From positions 47,830,650 to 47,894,649 of the forward strand of contig NC_016134.3 of NCBI RefSeq assembly GCF_000005505.3: DNA of 64,000 nt. Reading direction: 5' to 3'. The position numbers were made by a program, and so were the translations under genes. This document shows, one piece after another, positions 40,199 to 52,643 of this stretch; the first letter of the stretch is position 1; each line of letters starts with the position of its first letter. Below the pieces are notes generated by a model. The model saw only the letters and a program-made list of their open reading frames with translations. It was not told where the DNA came from and searched no databases. The DNA comes from Brachypodium distachyon (taxonomy: Eukaryota > Streptophyta > Magnoliopsida > Poales > Poaceae).

Positions 40199-41597
40199 TA
40201 TAGTTAGCAAATCACTATCAGCGCGACCTTGCTGGCGACTAGCCCCGGGGGCTTCACATGGACCTTTTCCTATGTAATTGAATGGCAATCAACTGTCATT
40301 CCCTTTAAACATCGTAGTCATAAGAAGATTTTTTTTAATGTAAATCTAACTGCATGTGTATATTGTTTGGCTAATTCTTGATCAAAAATGCAAATTAGTT
40401 TAGTGTGTGACGCTCAAACCCCGCCCTAGGCCGGATGGTATGGTACGTGCTCCAAAAAGTTTGTGTATGTCAAGATGAGATCCTTGAACCCCTGCAGAAA
40501 CGTGAACCGATATCTATACCTTGAAGCTATAGTTACGTATCTGAACTTGTGAAATCTAGTTAGCTGGAGAAATTTAGCATCACTTGCGTCATAATTGATG
40601 GAAATAAGTAAGCGTGTCATATATATAAGGAAAAAAAACACTATACTAACGGAGGCTTAATCACGTTACCTTAAATATGCTTAGTCCTTGTATTAACAAC
40701 TTTTATGGGCAGCCCTTGCATATCGAAAAAAAACCCGATGAGTTAACCTAACCTTCCTAATCCATAAAATAAAATTTCATGACACAGGCCAGTTGTTTAA
40801 TGTCTTGAGCTAATCATAATACCATTGATTTTGAGATTGTTGACCACCACGCCTGCCCCTAGGAAGCTATTTTATTTATACATTTTAGCACAATACCAAG
40901 TTGTGCAATTTGGCCAAGCATAGCCAATCAATCAACAAGTATGGTCAGTGATTATCCCCCCTCACCCACTCCACCCTCCTTTTTTGATGTTAATTTACAG
41001 GTTGATCTCGATCGGTGGCCTCTTGTTTGTTTTGATTCGCTAGCGTGTAGTCTTCGTGTGAAGGTTGCGAGGTGGCTTGTTCTCTCTACGATCCATGATA
41101 ACTATCCAGCATTTAAGTATAAAGTTGTACTATACTAATTTTGTACTAAATCCTCCCCGAAGAGCGAGTAGTATATACGGAGTAGATAGAACCAGATCGA
41201 ACTCATCAATCCACCGGCCGGCCGAACAAATTTTCTATGGTGGGCGTGTATGCATCTGCATGACCAAGCGATGCAGATTGCAGAAGCCCGACAAATTGTT
41301 TTGGACGACTCAAGGTCCTGTAGCCGCCCCTACTTAATCAACGTGCAGCCGTGCTAAGCGTGCTGGTAATTTATAATACCAAGTTGTACAAATTAAGTGA
41401 GAGTTGATTAATTAGTGAGTCGATCAACAAACACGGTTTAGCAAAGAAATTATGGTCGCTGATCATCCCCAGTCACCCACTCCATCCTCCTTTAATGTAA
41501 ATTTAATTACAGGGGGAGCGATCAGCGTCGCTCTTGTTTGTTTGATTCTCACTAGCGTGTAGTGCGTAGTGGCTGTGTAAAGGTTGCGAGGTGGCTT

Positions 41598-44500
41598 TGA
41601 AGCGAGCCCCCCACGTACAGGGTTTGATCTCTGTGCTTACAGTGCTAGTCCCTGAATCGACTTGCTAGCACACATAGTTTTCAAGATGTAATATCAAGAT
41701 ACAAAGGTCAAAAGTATATTACATCGCATTGATTCAGAATTTAGTAGTAACTTACATATTGCATAACCTCATCGGTTATCTCACAGAAAATAAAATCTTG
41801 CAGCGGAAGGTAGAAGATACAGGAGTCCCATAACAACTCCACGGTCGAAACATGTTGGTATGTAAACTCGCAACCCTAACAATTCATACCTCACTCTTCA
41901 CCTGGTTTACCTGCAACATTTAAACGTTGCAGCCACTAGGGGGTCAATACATTGAATGTATTGGCAAGTTCACCAAAGGGTTATAACAGATTCTATCAAG
42001 TACATGCATTATGGGCTAGGTGGGTTTGGCTATTTGCATAAAAGCATCATTGTTTCATCCTATCATTTTTAACCAAAATAGTTTTATTTTTATTGGACAC
42101 GGGGTAGAAACACTCATGCTCCTATTAACCTAGGCACATTGAGTAGAAACATCAATGCTCCTACCCAGTTCAATCCATTCATTTTATTAAGAAATTGGAA
42201 TGAGTGAGACTTTTCTTACAGCCCCAATATCTAGTTGCTCATAATTGTCCGTAACCGGGGACAGGCTAAGTACTTAGTTTGACACTCTTGAGAGGTGGTA
42301 CACTTTACCCACAAGAAATCGACGTGTTAATCCCTTGCTGTCCTCTGGGTAGAGTAGCAACGGCATCGACTACAGGAATTTTTAGAACATAATCCCCCAG
42401 ACCACCTGAGGGACGCGCCCCCACCTACACTGCTACATACCAATGTCACTTCGGATCCAGGTTCATATTTCTTACATCCATCCTGGCAGAGCCCATAATA
42501 CCATGTGGTTGTACTGGAAGCTACTAAACAGGAAACTAGTTCAGTCTCTGGTTACCCCGGGTGGCATCCCACATTGTGACGCAGGCGCTCCCCGAATTGC
42601 ACGGGGAGACGACCATGGACGCTCCTGAATCACACGGAGAGACGACTCAGCGGGCCCCATAGAAATGGACCTAACGTCACGACATCCGAAAACTCAAAGC
42701 AGCCCACCCAGAACGGTTCATTGAATTACTTGTTTTGCCATACACTAGGAAAATCATATTGTAATTCAATAGTATCACATTGTAATAATACCACCCTCGT
42801 ATATTCTCATAGCATAGCATTTTACTACTACGATGGCAATTGGTGGTAAGGTCATGACAAAGGATATCCTATACTACTAGGACGGATCATAGCTAGCATA
42901 AATACAATAATAATCCTAACCATGCAACTAATAAAATCTAGTGTATAATAAAATAATAGGATGATGGTCAAAGTGAACTTGACTGATTAGTGTCTTTGTA
43001 TTCTTTTTCTTTTCGATACTCACAGTTACTGCACTCCGTATAATCTATCGCGAAGAACGAATAGCAATAATAAATAACCATTCGACAACTCCAAATCATA
43101 ACTCCAAATAAAGAACCAAAGCAATATACAAAGTTTAAATTAAACAGTACTTATCTATTGTTAGGCTGTCCTAGGCATAGATCTAAGAGGTAGGAACAAG
43201 GTTTGGGTTCTATCGGAGTTGAAACGGTAAAGTCACTGGCTGTTAACAGATACAATTTTCTAGGGGTCATGGGCTATGGTAGGTGAACTTAAAAAGGTGC
43301 ACAAAGTGGTCCAGAATCAAGAGCTGGGTTTATTCTTGTCAACCCAAAAAGAAAGAACCGGTTTAGAACTAGGGATCAACTTGTATGAGACAGTGCTAAA
43401 AGATACAAAGTTTGGTTGCGCATGGACTAGTGTGGCTAAGTCTGGAATTTAAGTCTATAGGAACTGTTATAACTTAGATACTTTGGCTGTTTGGAAAATT
43501 GTGCTAAATGGCAGAAATGGGATGAAAAGTATACTACTGTATAGTATTAAGATTGTACTTGCTAACACAACAAGTCTCATCCCAAAAGGATCTACAGAGA
43601 ATTAGCTACTGGCTTGCAAAGTTGGCTAGTCTGATTCTGACAGATGAAAGATACTAACTTATACTGAAAATGTACTGGTACTAATGGCTTCAAAAGACAG
43701 AGGGCCAATGGGATGAATTAAACTAGATATAACAAGATTTCAAAAGACACGGTTTTAACCTAAATAGGAGTTGTGAGTCAAAAGATACAGGCTTACAAAA
43801 CAGGCCAATCTATAACAAAGTTTCTGTAACTAAAGGCTTAGAATTGGCAGTGTGGGAAACTGCTGAAGGTACTGTTTTGCAATGATGCTGAACTAGTGTG
43901 GATGGACATTTAAAGGTGTTAAAATAGGTCTAGGATTTATATTTGGATTTGATCTTGACATGAAAAAAAGAATCATCTAATTTGAAGTAACGGGTCAAAA
44001 GATATAGGCTCCGGAAGACAGCTAACTGATGTAACAGTGTTAACAGATACGACTTTTGATTGAAGATGCAATTAGGTAGAAAAATCCTAAATTGTGCAAA
44101 GTGTACACTAATGTGTAGAACATGATCTAATTGATGAACTACAGAAGGCTTGGAACCAAACGGATCAATGGAACAACCTACATGAATTTCGAAAGGTGGC
44201 TAATCCAGAAACAACGTGCTGTGAATAGAAATTTCGAACGACGATGCACTATAGAAGCTCTTAGAGAAGGGCTATCAAAACTGATCTGACCTATAGTGGA
44301 GGACGTTCTCTAACTACAACAGAAAGATTCGTCCGAAAATGATATACAGGTCAAAAGATATGGTCTTCTAAACAAGGCTAATCAAAACAGATCATGCTGA
44401 AAGTTTTCTCACCGAAACGGAGTTCGGAAAATGACAAAGGAGTCGTCGGCGGGGTCGATGTGGTCGTGGTAGAGTCTAGGGACGTGCGTGACATCGAGGC

Positions 44501-46178
44501 GGACATCGTGACGCGGTCGATGCGGTCGGAGACGCATTCGGGCGGCGACGGGCGGAGCTCTGGGCGCGGTTTTGGCATGGGATCGGGGACGGCGTGGCCA
44601 ACAACGTCAAGAGGTCACGAAACCTTGTCACAAAGGTAGGTAAGGGTCACATGATTCTACCGGTGAAAGGAATCGAAGAATGGAGATTCGGGGTGATCTC
44701 ACCGGCAACAATGGTGGCGGTGACCGATGTAGGAAGACGTCGACATAGCCGGCTGTACAGAGGTTTTGAGGCCAAACTTTCTACATGGGGTTGGGAGAGG
44801 AGAGGCAAAGGCTCAAAGTGACGCGCGTGGAATCCTTTTATAGTGGCCGAGGAGGGAGATCGGGCGTGGATGTCGACGGCTGACATTTGGGGCGCCTTTT
44901 TTGGAAACTGCGATTTTGAGAGAAAACTTCAAATTGATTTTCTGAATGGGTTCCCGGGATGGTGAGAATTGATGGGGTGGTTTTCTTTCGGAGAGAGACG
45001 CGCGGGAAGGAAAGAAATCGAAGAAAGGAAATATGGAAGGAGTGGATTTCTTAGGTGCTCCTAGCTCGGGCGCTCGGTGGAGATGGGCCGGCCTAGTTTG
45101 GGTCGGTCCATTCTCTTTTTTTTCTTTTTCTTTTTTCATTTCTGTTTTTATTAATAACTTTTGATTCCTAACTCTAAATAAGTCCAAATAAACTTCGGTA
45201 AATTTGTAAATTCAAATCCTCCAAAGTGTGAACTTTTGGGACTTGAATCCTTTGAAAATAAAATAAGTAAAAATACTTTTGCTTATATAATTGTCATTAG
45301 GGCTTTATAAGTAATACATAAAATAGGTTTTGAAATCTATTATGAAATCTTTGTTTCATAAATTAGTTTAAACTCCAACAAAATATTGGGTTGGCATACT
45401 TTGCACTAAAACCCTTTCTTAGCTAAATACCCTATTGGTTAAACTCCAAATAAAATCTCATAATAATTATATGGTTCAATAAATTCCCAAATAGCTTTAT
45501 AACACCAAATCACTCACTTTGAAATAATAGGAAATGTTTCCAACTATATATAATTTGGGAAGTCACGTTATCCCACTCTCAACGACGAATAAATGTTGGA
45601 ATAACATTTGCACATGAGGATGTCACGTTATCCTCTTCTCGAATATTTGATAGTTTCCTCACAAAAACAAAATGAACACGACAAAGCAAATACCGAGAGA
45701 AACATAAGTGAATCATTAAATATGTTTTCCAACCATATAACTAGGAAAGTCATATTATTCCCTCTCTTTATCATTTAGATAAATGTTGGAGAACATTTCT
45801 AAGTATTCCAACGATGCTCTCAAATGGTCATTGCATCCAAATTGGAAACTTACTGTGTTAGTAAATTCTTCAAAAAGAACGTAAGATTTATTTAGATGCA
45901 AAGAATAATCCGGTGGAAATCATAAGATGCATATGGGTCCAAAATAGGATAACTTTGAACTTACATAAATGTCCCAACCATGTTGTATAATTTGGATAGT
46001 CATATTAATCCACTCTTTTGTTGAATATTCAAACATGGTGTTGAAAAATTTAAATAAGTCTTAAAAATTTCAAATCCTTCAGAAATTCACAACCCAAAAC
46101 ATTTCCAAAGCAAATATTTTTATTTAAAATAATTATTTTATTTAACATTCCAAAATGGGAAAATTCTGGGATGTTACA
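41598..46178 (-). mobile_element. 4.58-kb solo-LTR-like element with GGCTT target duplication
   Basis: Flanked by a perfect 5-bp duplication GGCTT (41593-41597 and 46179-46183). Boundaries are TG and CA; on the minus strand it starts TGTAACATCCCAGAATTTT and ends GGGGGCTCGCTTCA. A related site at 41069-41082 reads GAGGTGGCTTGTTC, the expected empty site. The two ends are not direct repeats of each other and no gag or pol frame is found, so it is best read as a solo LTR of a large-LTR Ty3/gypsy-type family. A nonautonomous element is the alternative. Confidence 0.7.
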
Positions 46179-46196
46179 GGCTTGTCCTTGTTTATT

Positions 46197-46441
46197 TACT
46201 CCTTATGTTCCTCAAATTAAGGCATATATTGTTTTTTTGACCGAACGTTTCACCAAAGATTACTCCATCAACATGTGACTTATGTGATATAAATCATAAT
46301 CATAAACAAGTACTTTTGAATACGAATCCGATGATACCAATTTTATTTCACGAAAAATTTATATTAATAGACTAAGTCTTGGTCAAAAGCTCGGTCAAAA
46401 AAAAACAATTTTACGCCCTAATTTAAGGAACGGAGGGAGTA
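46197..46441. mobile_element. Stowaway MITE
   Basis: TA-flanked; ends CTCCTTATGTTCCTCAAATT and AATTTAAGGAACGGAGGGAG form good inverted repeats. Confidence 0.85.
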
Positions 46442-46559
46442 TATAAAGAAACCGAACTCGTCCATCGATCGGCCGGCCTGACAAATTTTATATGGGTGTG
46501 ATGTGACTCAATCGATGGAGATGTCGGGGAATTTTAAAATTTTATTCTTGGACGATCTA

Positions 46560-46791
46560 GGGGCTGTTTGGTTTGAGCCCACAATTGCCTTGCCAAATAT
46601 TTGGTTGCCAAAATATTGGTTGAGATTTTGTTTGCCCATGATTTGGCCAAATTTGGCCAAAAAAATGAACTAGAGTTGGTAGTGGGGAATTGGCTTGCCA
46701 AAAAATTGGTTTTGATCTAAACAAGAACCAAATCTTAGTCAATGACCAAAAATTTGGTAGGGCATGGTTTGGCCACCATCCAAACATACCC
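46560..46791. mobile_element. GGGGCTGTTTGG-type MITE with empty site
   Basis: Ends GGGGCTGTTTGGTTTG and CCAAACATACCC with a CTA target duplication (46557-46559 and 46792-46794). The paralogous segment at 39720-39735 reads GACGACCTAAAGTC with no insertion. The interior is rich in CCAAAATTTGG palindromes. Confidence 0.8.
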
Positions 46792-46863
46792 CTAAAGTCC
46801 GGCCTGTAGTCACCTTTACTTAATTAATGTGTATTTAGCCATACTAAGTACGCCAAAATATGA

Positions 46864-46991
46864 TACTCCCTCCGTCCAACAAAATATGTCTCAAGTTTGT
46901 CAAATTTTGGATGTATCTAGACATGACTTAGTGTATAGATGCATTCAAATTTAGTCAAAGTTGAGACATCCTTTGTTGGACAGATAAAGTA
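46864..46991. mobile_element. Stowaway MITE, ACAAAAGATGTCTCAAG family, copy 4
   Basis: Starts TACTCCCTCCGTCCAACAAA and ends TTTGTTGGACAGATAAAGTA. Its position within the duplicated block differs from that of the copy at 40071. Confidence 0.85.
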
Positions 46992-47126
46992 TCAACTTGT
47001 GCAAATTAAGTCATTGATTAGCAAGTCGGTCAATAAACACAGATCAGCAAAGAAAATATCCCCACTCACCACTCCTTTCATCCTGATCATTTCAAACCTT
47101 TCATAACTATATTTAGCAAATATCCC

Positions 47127-47143
47127 GGGGGGGGGGGGGGGGG
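47127..47143. repeat. Poly-G run of 17
   Basis: In the paralogous block at 40242 the same site is only CCCCGGGGGCTTCAC. Confidence 0.9.
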
Positions 47144-47456
47144 CTTCACATGGACCTTTTCCTAAATAATTGAATGGCAATCAACTGTCCTTTCCTTTTT
47201 AGAAACGTACATAGCAAAAAAATGAATGTGAATCTAACTGCATGTGTTTATTATTTGGCTAATTTTTTTATCAAAATGCAAATTTAATGTGTGACACTCG
47301 AACCCCGCCCTAGGCCGGATGGTAGGATCTTTCAAAAAGTTTGTGTATGTCAAGATGAGATTCTTGAACCCCTTTAGAAACCTGAGCCATTATCTATACC
47401 ATGAAGTTATAGGTCCGTATCTCAACTTGGGGAAAGACGTATCGCCTCCGTCATAA

Positions 47457-47799
47457 GGGCATCTTCAAGGGTTTGCCTCCATTTGTCCTCCTCATTTGTC
47501 CATTTGAGGAGTCTTTGGACAAATGTGGATGGACACAATATCAAGTTGTCCCATTGTAACCTCTCATTTATCTCTTCGTGAGTCCTTGACATGTGGGGTA
47601 AGAAGACAAGTGGACAAGATTTGGATGAGTTTTGCACAAATAAGGACTCCTCATACTCTCCTCAAATTTGAGGAAAAAATGAGGGGTGTGGACCACTTTT
47701 GGACAAATGGGCGTTCCCATTGGATTGTGTGCTCTTGGATCCACGTATGGACAGATTTGGACAAAAAAGGAGGATTTGGGGCTTCCCTTCGAGATGTCC
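47457..47799. mobile_element. Tourist MITE, copy 2
   Basis: TAA-flanked with ends GGGCATCTTCAAGGG and CTTCGAGATGTCC; paralog of 31494-31841 within the duplicated block. Confidence 0.85.
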
Positions 47800-47808
47800 T
47801 AAGCACCT

Positions 47809-48381
47809 ACCGGAGCAAATTCCATTTTTTACCTTGTAATACTTTGAACACCACCTCATTTAACGGGGTTTTCACTTTGTTACCCCATTTAGCTCGAAAG
47901 TTTCCAGAAATTACCCTCTTTAAGGTTTGACCACGTTCCTGACAGGTCGGTCCCACCTATAGGCTGATGTGGAAGTCCAAGTCAGATGCAGCTTTTTCGT
48001 AAAAACGTCTCCCTGATGTGGAATCTGAATGGGCCGCGGGCGACGATGTCCCTGGCCAGGACGTGGAATTTTTTTCGCGGTGGAATTACTTTAGTACAGT
48101 TTTATCTTCTCCCGCCGGCGAAGCAGCCGGTAACAGGCTACAGCCAGCTACTGCCCGTGTCCCAAATGGCCGGCCTGGGACTGCTGGAGCTCGGCGTCGT
48201 CCAGGCTAGGGTCTGTCCAGGTGGGAGACGCATTCTGAAAAGCGGCCTCCGACTTGGACGGACATATTCTGAAAAGTAATTTTTGGATTATTATTTTTGC
48301 ACTAAATGGGGTAACAGAGTGAAAACACAGGTAATTGGTGTCATCTTCTTCAAAGTATTAGGTAAAAAATGGAATTCACTC
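47809..48381. mobile_element. Mutator-like nonautonomous element, copy 2
   Basis: Copy of 31851-32401 with the same ends. It has a short extra segment near 48068-48085 (AATTTTTTTCGCGGTGG) not present in copy 1. Confidence 0.75.
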
Positions 48382-49202
48382 TAACCACGCGGGTTCCTTC
48401 CAAAAACAAATACAGCGATTACAGAAAATTCCCAATCGAGAATAGCAGTTAAGTTGCAGCCCGGCCTGCTATTATCTCTGCCTCTGCCATTCTGGGCCAG
48501 TTTGCAGGAGTGTCAAGCCTGGATCTTGGAAGGGAAGGGAAGGAGAGACATGTGTTTGGTTTCTTGTGATCTTCGATATATCTGAACAGAATTCTGCAAT
48601 TTGCTTATTGAATGCTGTCTCGCTTGAATTGCCTGGAGAAAGAGCTTCCATCCTCTGTCCAAATTTGCAAGCAGTTGCAAATGTGGAACGTCATGGCCAA
48701 TGTACAGTTTTTTGAGCATTTTGCAATTCAGTTAACAAAATGTCCTAGAGTATTGCACCCTTGGACTATACTGGTGACACTGGTAATAATCCGTGTTAAT
48801 GCATGTCGTGAGTGTCATGAACGATGATTGGCAGGGGAATAAAAGGAGCAACTCCCATTTTCAGTGCACTGCGTCGATCATCTGTACTCCATTCCTTGCA
48901 GCTTTATTTGCAAGTTTCGAAACTAGAGATGAACTCATTTTGTGCGGGTCGATCCTTTGTTTGACTAGCGATGCACCTAAGATTTAATTCATGTTCATCT
49001 AGCGGACAGGCAAAAAATTCTGTACAGAAACATGCGTTCAAATTCCAGCTTTTGAATTTTTCTGAATTATAGGAGAGATTGGTGGGCCAAGTCAGCTTAC
49101 ATGGGCCGCAGCCCATAAGAACGATCGAGACAAACAGAGTCGGAGGAGAGATTCTAAAAAAAAAAAGAGAGTCGGAGGAGAAAGAAGAAAGGAGAGCTCA
49201 GA
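48382..49202. repeat. Cluster flank, copy of 32402-33400 without its MITE
   Basis: Close copy of the block left of NLR 3, lacking the Stowaway at 32585. No gene. Confidence 0.8.
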
Positions 49203-49475
49203 GCATCTGCAATGGCATCCCCCAAAGCTATCCCGAATGTCTTATTTGGGGGATATGGACATTTTGCCTCCAAAATCATCTCCCAATGGTATCCCCTAAA
49301 CAGACAAAATGGCATGTTTGTCCGGACACATCCCCCAAACTTGCCCCAAATTTGGGGGAGGTTTGGGGTGTCCGGACATTGTCCGGTGCTCTCTTTTGTC
49401 CGCCCCAGCCCCACAACAAGAGATGGTAAAAGGAGAGAAAAAATTGAAAAGGAGAGAAGAAAGGATAAAGAGAAG
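49203..49475. mobile_element. Harbinger-like element split by the retrotransposon (left part)
   Basis: Begins GAGCATCTGCAATGGCATCC in place of sequence continuous in the paralog at 33398, and is rich in CCCCAAATTTGGGG motifs. The rest resumes at 63030-63170 (TTTGGGGTGTCCCGTTGGA) beyond the nested retrotransposon. Confidence 0.65.
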
Positions 49476-50297
49476 TGTTGTTCTTTTAGAAAACAACAGG
49501 AGTACGGGGTGCCAATGCACGATGACACAAATGCGAGAATAAAGTGTTGGGGGTGTACGCCGGCCTTATAGCGAAGGTCGCCGTACACTTGGGACAAGTT
49601 GACACGTCGATATTTTTTGAATAGGTTCGGTCGACCCTGCAGGTACGACTTAATCCTATGTTCGGAGAGGCTTTGAGGGGGTCGTTAGCCAAGCGCTTGG
49701 GCCGAACTCGTCTTCCCAGGTCGCCTATAGCGAGAGAGATCTCTAGGGGCCGCCTCGGACCTGGGCCGAACTCGTCTTCCCAAGTGGCGAGGTTAGGATA
49801 CCCTCGAGACTCTAACCCGATCCCTCTACTTCGAGTCGAGGTCGTACTAGATGGCCCGGAACCTCAAAACTAGGCTTCTCAAGTCGCGTCTCCGAGGTCG
49901 AGTCGAGACTAGACTCAACCCAAGCACTTGAGAGCGGGCTCCTTGAGATGCTCTAGCTCTCTCCCCTTTGATCTTATTCCAATGAAGAGTGTCTGATACA
50001 TGCCCCATGGGGGTATTTATAGCATAGGGATCCATGACAAAAGACCATGGCTACCCTTGAGGGAGAGGGAAAGTAAGGGTAAGGTGATAAATTTGCTCCT
50101 AGAGCTTTCTTTGGCCCTTACTCTAGCTCCTTTGACCATGGCTTGGAGGGCTTGACCCTTTGACTCCTTTGACCGGCGCCTAGTTGGCATGGCTATGCCT
50201 TGTTGGCGATTTGACCGGTCTCCGGGATTCGTTGACTTGGTCGTCGCCACGTAGGATCACGGCCCGGCCCATGTAAGAATTTTATTATATTAAAACA
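49476..50297 (-). repeat. 3' LTR of the Tat element
   Basis: 822 bp, TG at 49476 and CA at 50297. Matches 62202-63024 throughout. Confidence 0.95.
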
Positions 50298-50429
50298 GTA
50301 GCCACCTTGAGCCGGAGGTGTTGGGAATGCCTTTGGGTCAACTCCAATGATGGTGGCGCGCCGAAGTTCTTCGATGCGGTGAATGTGGCTCTCCTTGGGA
50401 CTAGCCACCGGCTAAGTAACCTTCCTCGG

Positions 50430-50835
50430 GGAGGAAGATAAACCTAGATGGGCCTTGTTGCACAAAGTTTGCGGCCTTGTGAAATTTCATGCGTCCCGAG
50501 GGCTCCCAAGGATTTTTCCTGTGAAAATTTACGGCCTTGGAGTCTTTGGCGCGATGAACCACCGGCTAGGCTAGTTTCTCGGTGAGAAATCAAGCCTAGG
50601 TGGGTTCCTTTGCGAGGTTTTACTGGTCACGGGGTCTATTCTTGAAGAAACAGACACTTCCGGGGTCTTCCTTGCAAAATTTTAAGGCCGTGGGGCTCCT
50701 TTTACAAGATAGTTAGGCTGCAACGGCTCTTTTGCGAATTTTTGGCCTTCCGAGGGCTCCGGCGCGAAATTCCTAAGCTACCGGGGCAGCCTGAGATTTT
50801 CTGCATCCTTGGGGGTTCTTCTGTGAAAAATCCCC
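50430..50835. repeat. Degenerate 30-bp-period tandem repeats near the 3' LTR
   Basis: About a dozen units of 30-31 bp share a pattern like GCGAAATTTT..GGCC.CGGGGCTCCTTTT. Clear ones start near 50671 (GCAAAATTTTAAGGCCGTGG), 50701, 50731 and 50761. Spacing is nearly constant although bases vary. Confidence 0.7.
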
Positions 50836-52643
50836 CACCCCCACCCCCCCCCCGGGGCCGCCCGATCGTGCACGCGGGCGCTCTCGCGTCGTATGTGGGT
50901 TAACGAGCCTCCCGGGTGTGCGAGTTGCGCCCGACCGGGCTTGGGAGGCCTCCTTCGGTTTTTTTTTTCATGCGTTGCTGGGCCGAGGCCCCCTTCACCA
51001 CCCGGCCTGCTTACCGGTTGACCGAGTTAAGTGAGGGGATCGGATGGTCGCGGGCGCGCGGGTGCCCTAGATCCGACGACGCGTGGCCGTCTTCCTCCTC
51101 TGTACGGGACAGGAAAAGGAGGGTGTCCTCCTTTCCTCTTCGGGCGACGACATCGTCACCGGGATGACACCGGTGCTCACGCGGCGCGGCCAGGACGGCT
51201 TGGCCGCGGGTCCCCGCCCGGGACCTTCTCCTTTGCGCCTCCTCCTTTTCTTCTTTTCACCTTTAGCTCTATGCCCTCTGTTTCCCGGTCGGCTGACCCT
51301 TGTCTTCTTGCTATGACCGAGCCGACCGATGAGCCATTGGGTCCGGACGTCGAGACGCGCCTTGGGCTATAAAAACGAGGCCGGGGGGCGCAAGAGGGCA
51401 TTGCCCACTCTTGCTTTCCTCTCCTCCGGTGCCGAAGACGCGCTTCGGTGGCACCCGAGGACGGAGGCGAGACCGGTGGCTCGTAGGTGCCCGTCGAGGG
51501 CGTTTAGCCAGTTCGTCTTGTTTCCGAAGGTGTTGAGGGTGATTGAGCCATCGTGGGGGACACGATTCCGGCGGGCTTCGGGCTTTGAACGGTGCCAGAG
51601 TTGTCTTCAATTCGACCCACGGAGAGGCGGCGCCCGAGTACTCTCGTGTCCTTGCCGAGGTGAGCCGCGGCCGCGGGCACTTCTTCGCCGCCCTTGGGCG
51701 CCGTCGTAGCGAAGCTTGGCACGTCCCAGTTTGAGCCGCGCGGGGCGGACGGCCCCCGGTCGTTTCGTCGAATACGTGGGGCGCGTGGCTTCGGGCGGGG
51801 TGAGCGTGCGTCGAGGGTGCTGCGAGTGACGTGCCGGCGCGTGCTCCCGGAGCGGCGTGCGTGCGCGCGGGGCCGCACGCGGGAGATGGCGCGGGTGCGT
51901 CCCCGTCATGCGCGTAGCGCGGTGCTGACGCGACCGGCAAGGCTGCGACGCGCGCCGTGTGGGGTGACCGCGGATGCAGCGCGCGGGGCACGGCGTGGGC
52001 GTCGCCCTGGCATGCGTCAGGTGGAACGCCGAGGGCGCCACGGGCGTAGAGCCGCGCGTGAAGGATGGCGTGGGCGCGGCCACAGCGCGCGCACCACGCG
52101 GTACCATTGCGACCGGCGAGGGTGGAGCTGCAACGCGCGGGGTGCGGCGCATGGGGCACGGCACGCGGGGCGCAGCGGGCGGGGCGCGGCACGGGCGCGG
52201 TCTGGTCACGTGCTAGACGGAGCGCCGAAGGCACCACGAGCTTGAGCTGTGTCGGAGCTTGGGGAGCGGGGCGAGCCCAGGGCGTCGGCCATTTGGCCAA
52301 ACGCCTCGCGGGCATTTTCCCGTCGGCCTCCCTCCTCTTCTTCTTCCCTTTTTTTGTCCGGAATGGTAGTTGGGCCGCGGGCCGTTGACGGTTTCTGGGG
52401 GACTGGGGCCCCTTGCGTCTTGGGCCACTGGGCTTGCACGGGGCCGAAGGCCCTCCCCTTTGCAGGCCGGGGCGCTTCGGGCCTTGGCGAACCGTGGGCT
52501 CCGTGGGAGCTGGGCTCACCTTCTTTTTTTCTTTTTTTTTTACGGCGGTCGCGCATGGCTTTGCGACGTAGACTTTCCCTAGCCGCTTCCTTTAGGAATT
52601 TTTGCGACTTGTACTAATCTTTTGGCGCCTTCTTGTAGGTGAG
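50836..52643. other. GC-rich noncoding region between repeats and antisense gene
   Basis: Very GC-rich. Long frames exist on both strands (e.g. 51311-52519 minus), Arg/Pro/Ala-rich with no domain, consistent with composition. A TATA-like CTATAAAAAC is at 51368-51377 on plus, about 1.27 kb upstream of the antisense ATG, and could belong to its promoter. Confidence 0.45.

Larger units (their letters stand above)
38990..41597. repeat. Diverged tandem copies of a noncoding repeat
   Basis: A module reading GTTAATTTACAG.GTGATCTC.ATCGGTGGCCTCTTGTTTGTTTGATTC.CTAGCGTGTAG recurs near 39060-39150, 39510-39600, 40990-41080 and 41500-41600. Each is preceded by a variant of ACCAAGTTGTACAAATTAAG and GATTATCC.C.CTCACCCACTCCA. 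A companion module (CATCGATCGGCCGGCCTGACAAATTTTA) occurs near 39630, 41210 and 46460. No coding sequence is seen. Confidence 0.75.
46442..47456. repeat. Second copy of the 39.6-40.6 kb noncoding block
   Basis: Shares CATCGATCGGCCGGCCTGAC, CACCTTTACTTAATTAATGT, TCAATAAACACAGAT, GGGCTTCACATGGACC and CGCCCTAGGCCGGATGG with 39630-40560 in the same order. Confidence 0.8.

Noticed and set aside
49154..49597. 147-codon frame spanning the retrotransposon boundary
   Set aside because: Crosses the left LTR junction and Harbinger sequence; no domain.
49847..50408. Frames within the left LTR
   Set aside because: The same frames occur in the right LTR; they are LTR sequence, not genes.
50430..50835. Possible CRISPR array
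   Set aside because: Units are contiguous 30-bp degenerate repeats with no spacer/repeat alternation, inside a plant retrotransposon.
51311..52519. 402-codon open frame on the minus strand inside the retrotransposon
   Set aside because: Very GC-rich DNA gives long frames on both strands here; the product is Arg/Pro/Ala-rich with no domain and lies between the antisense gene and the LTR.
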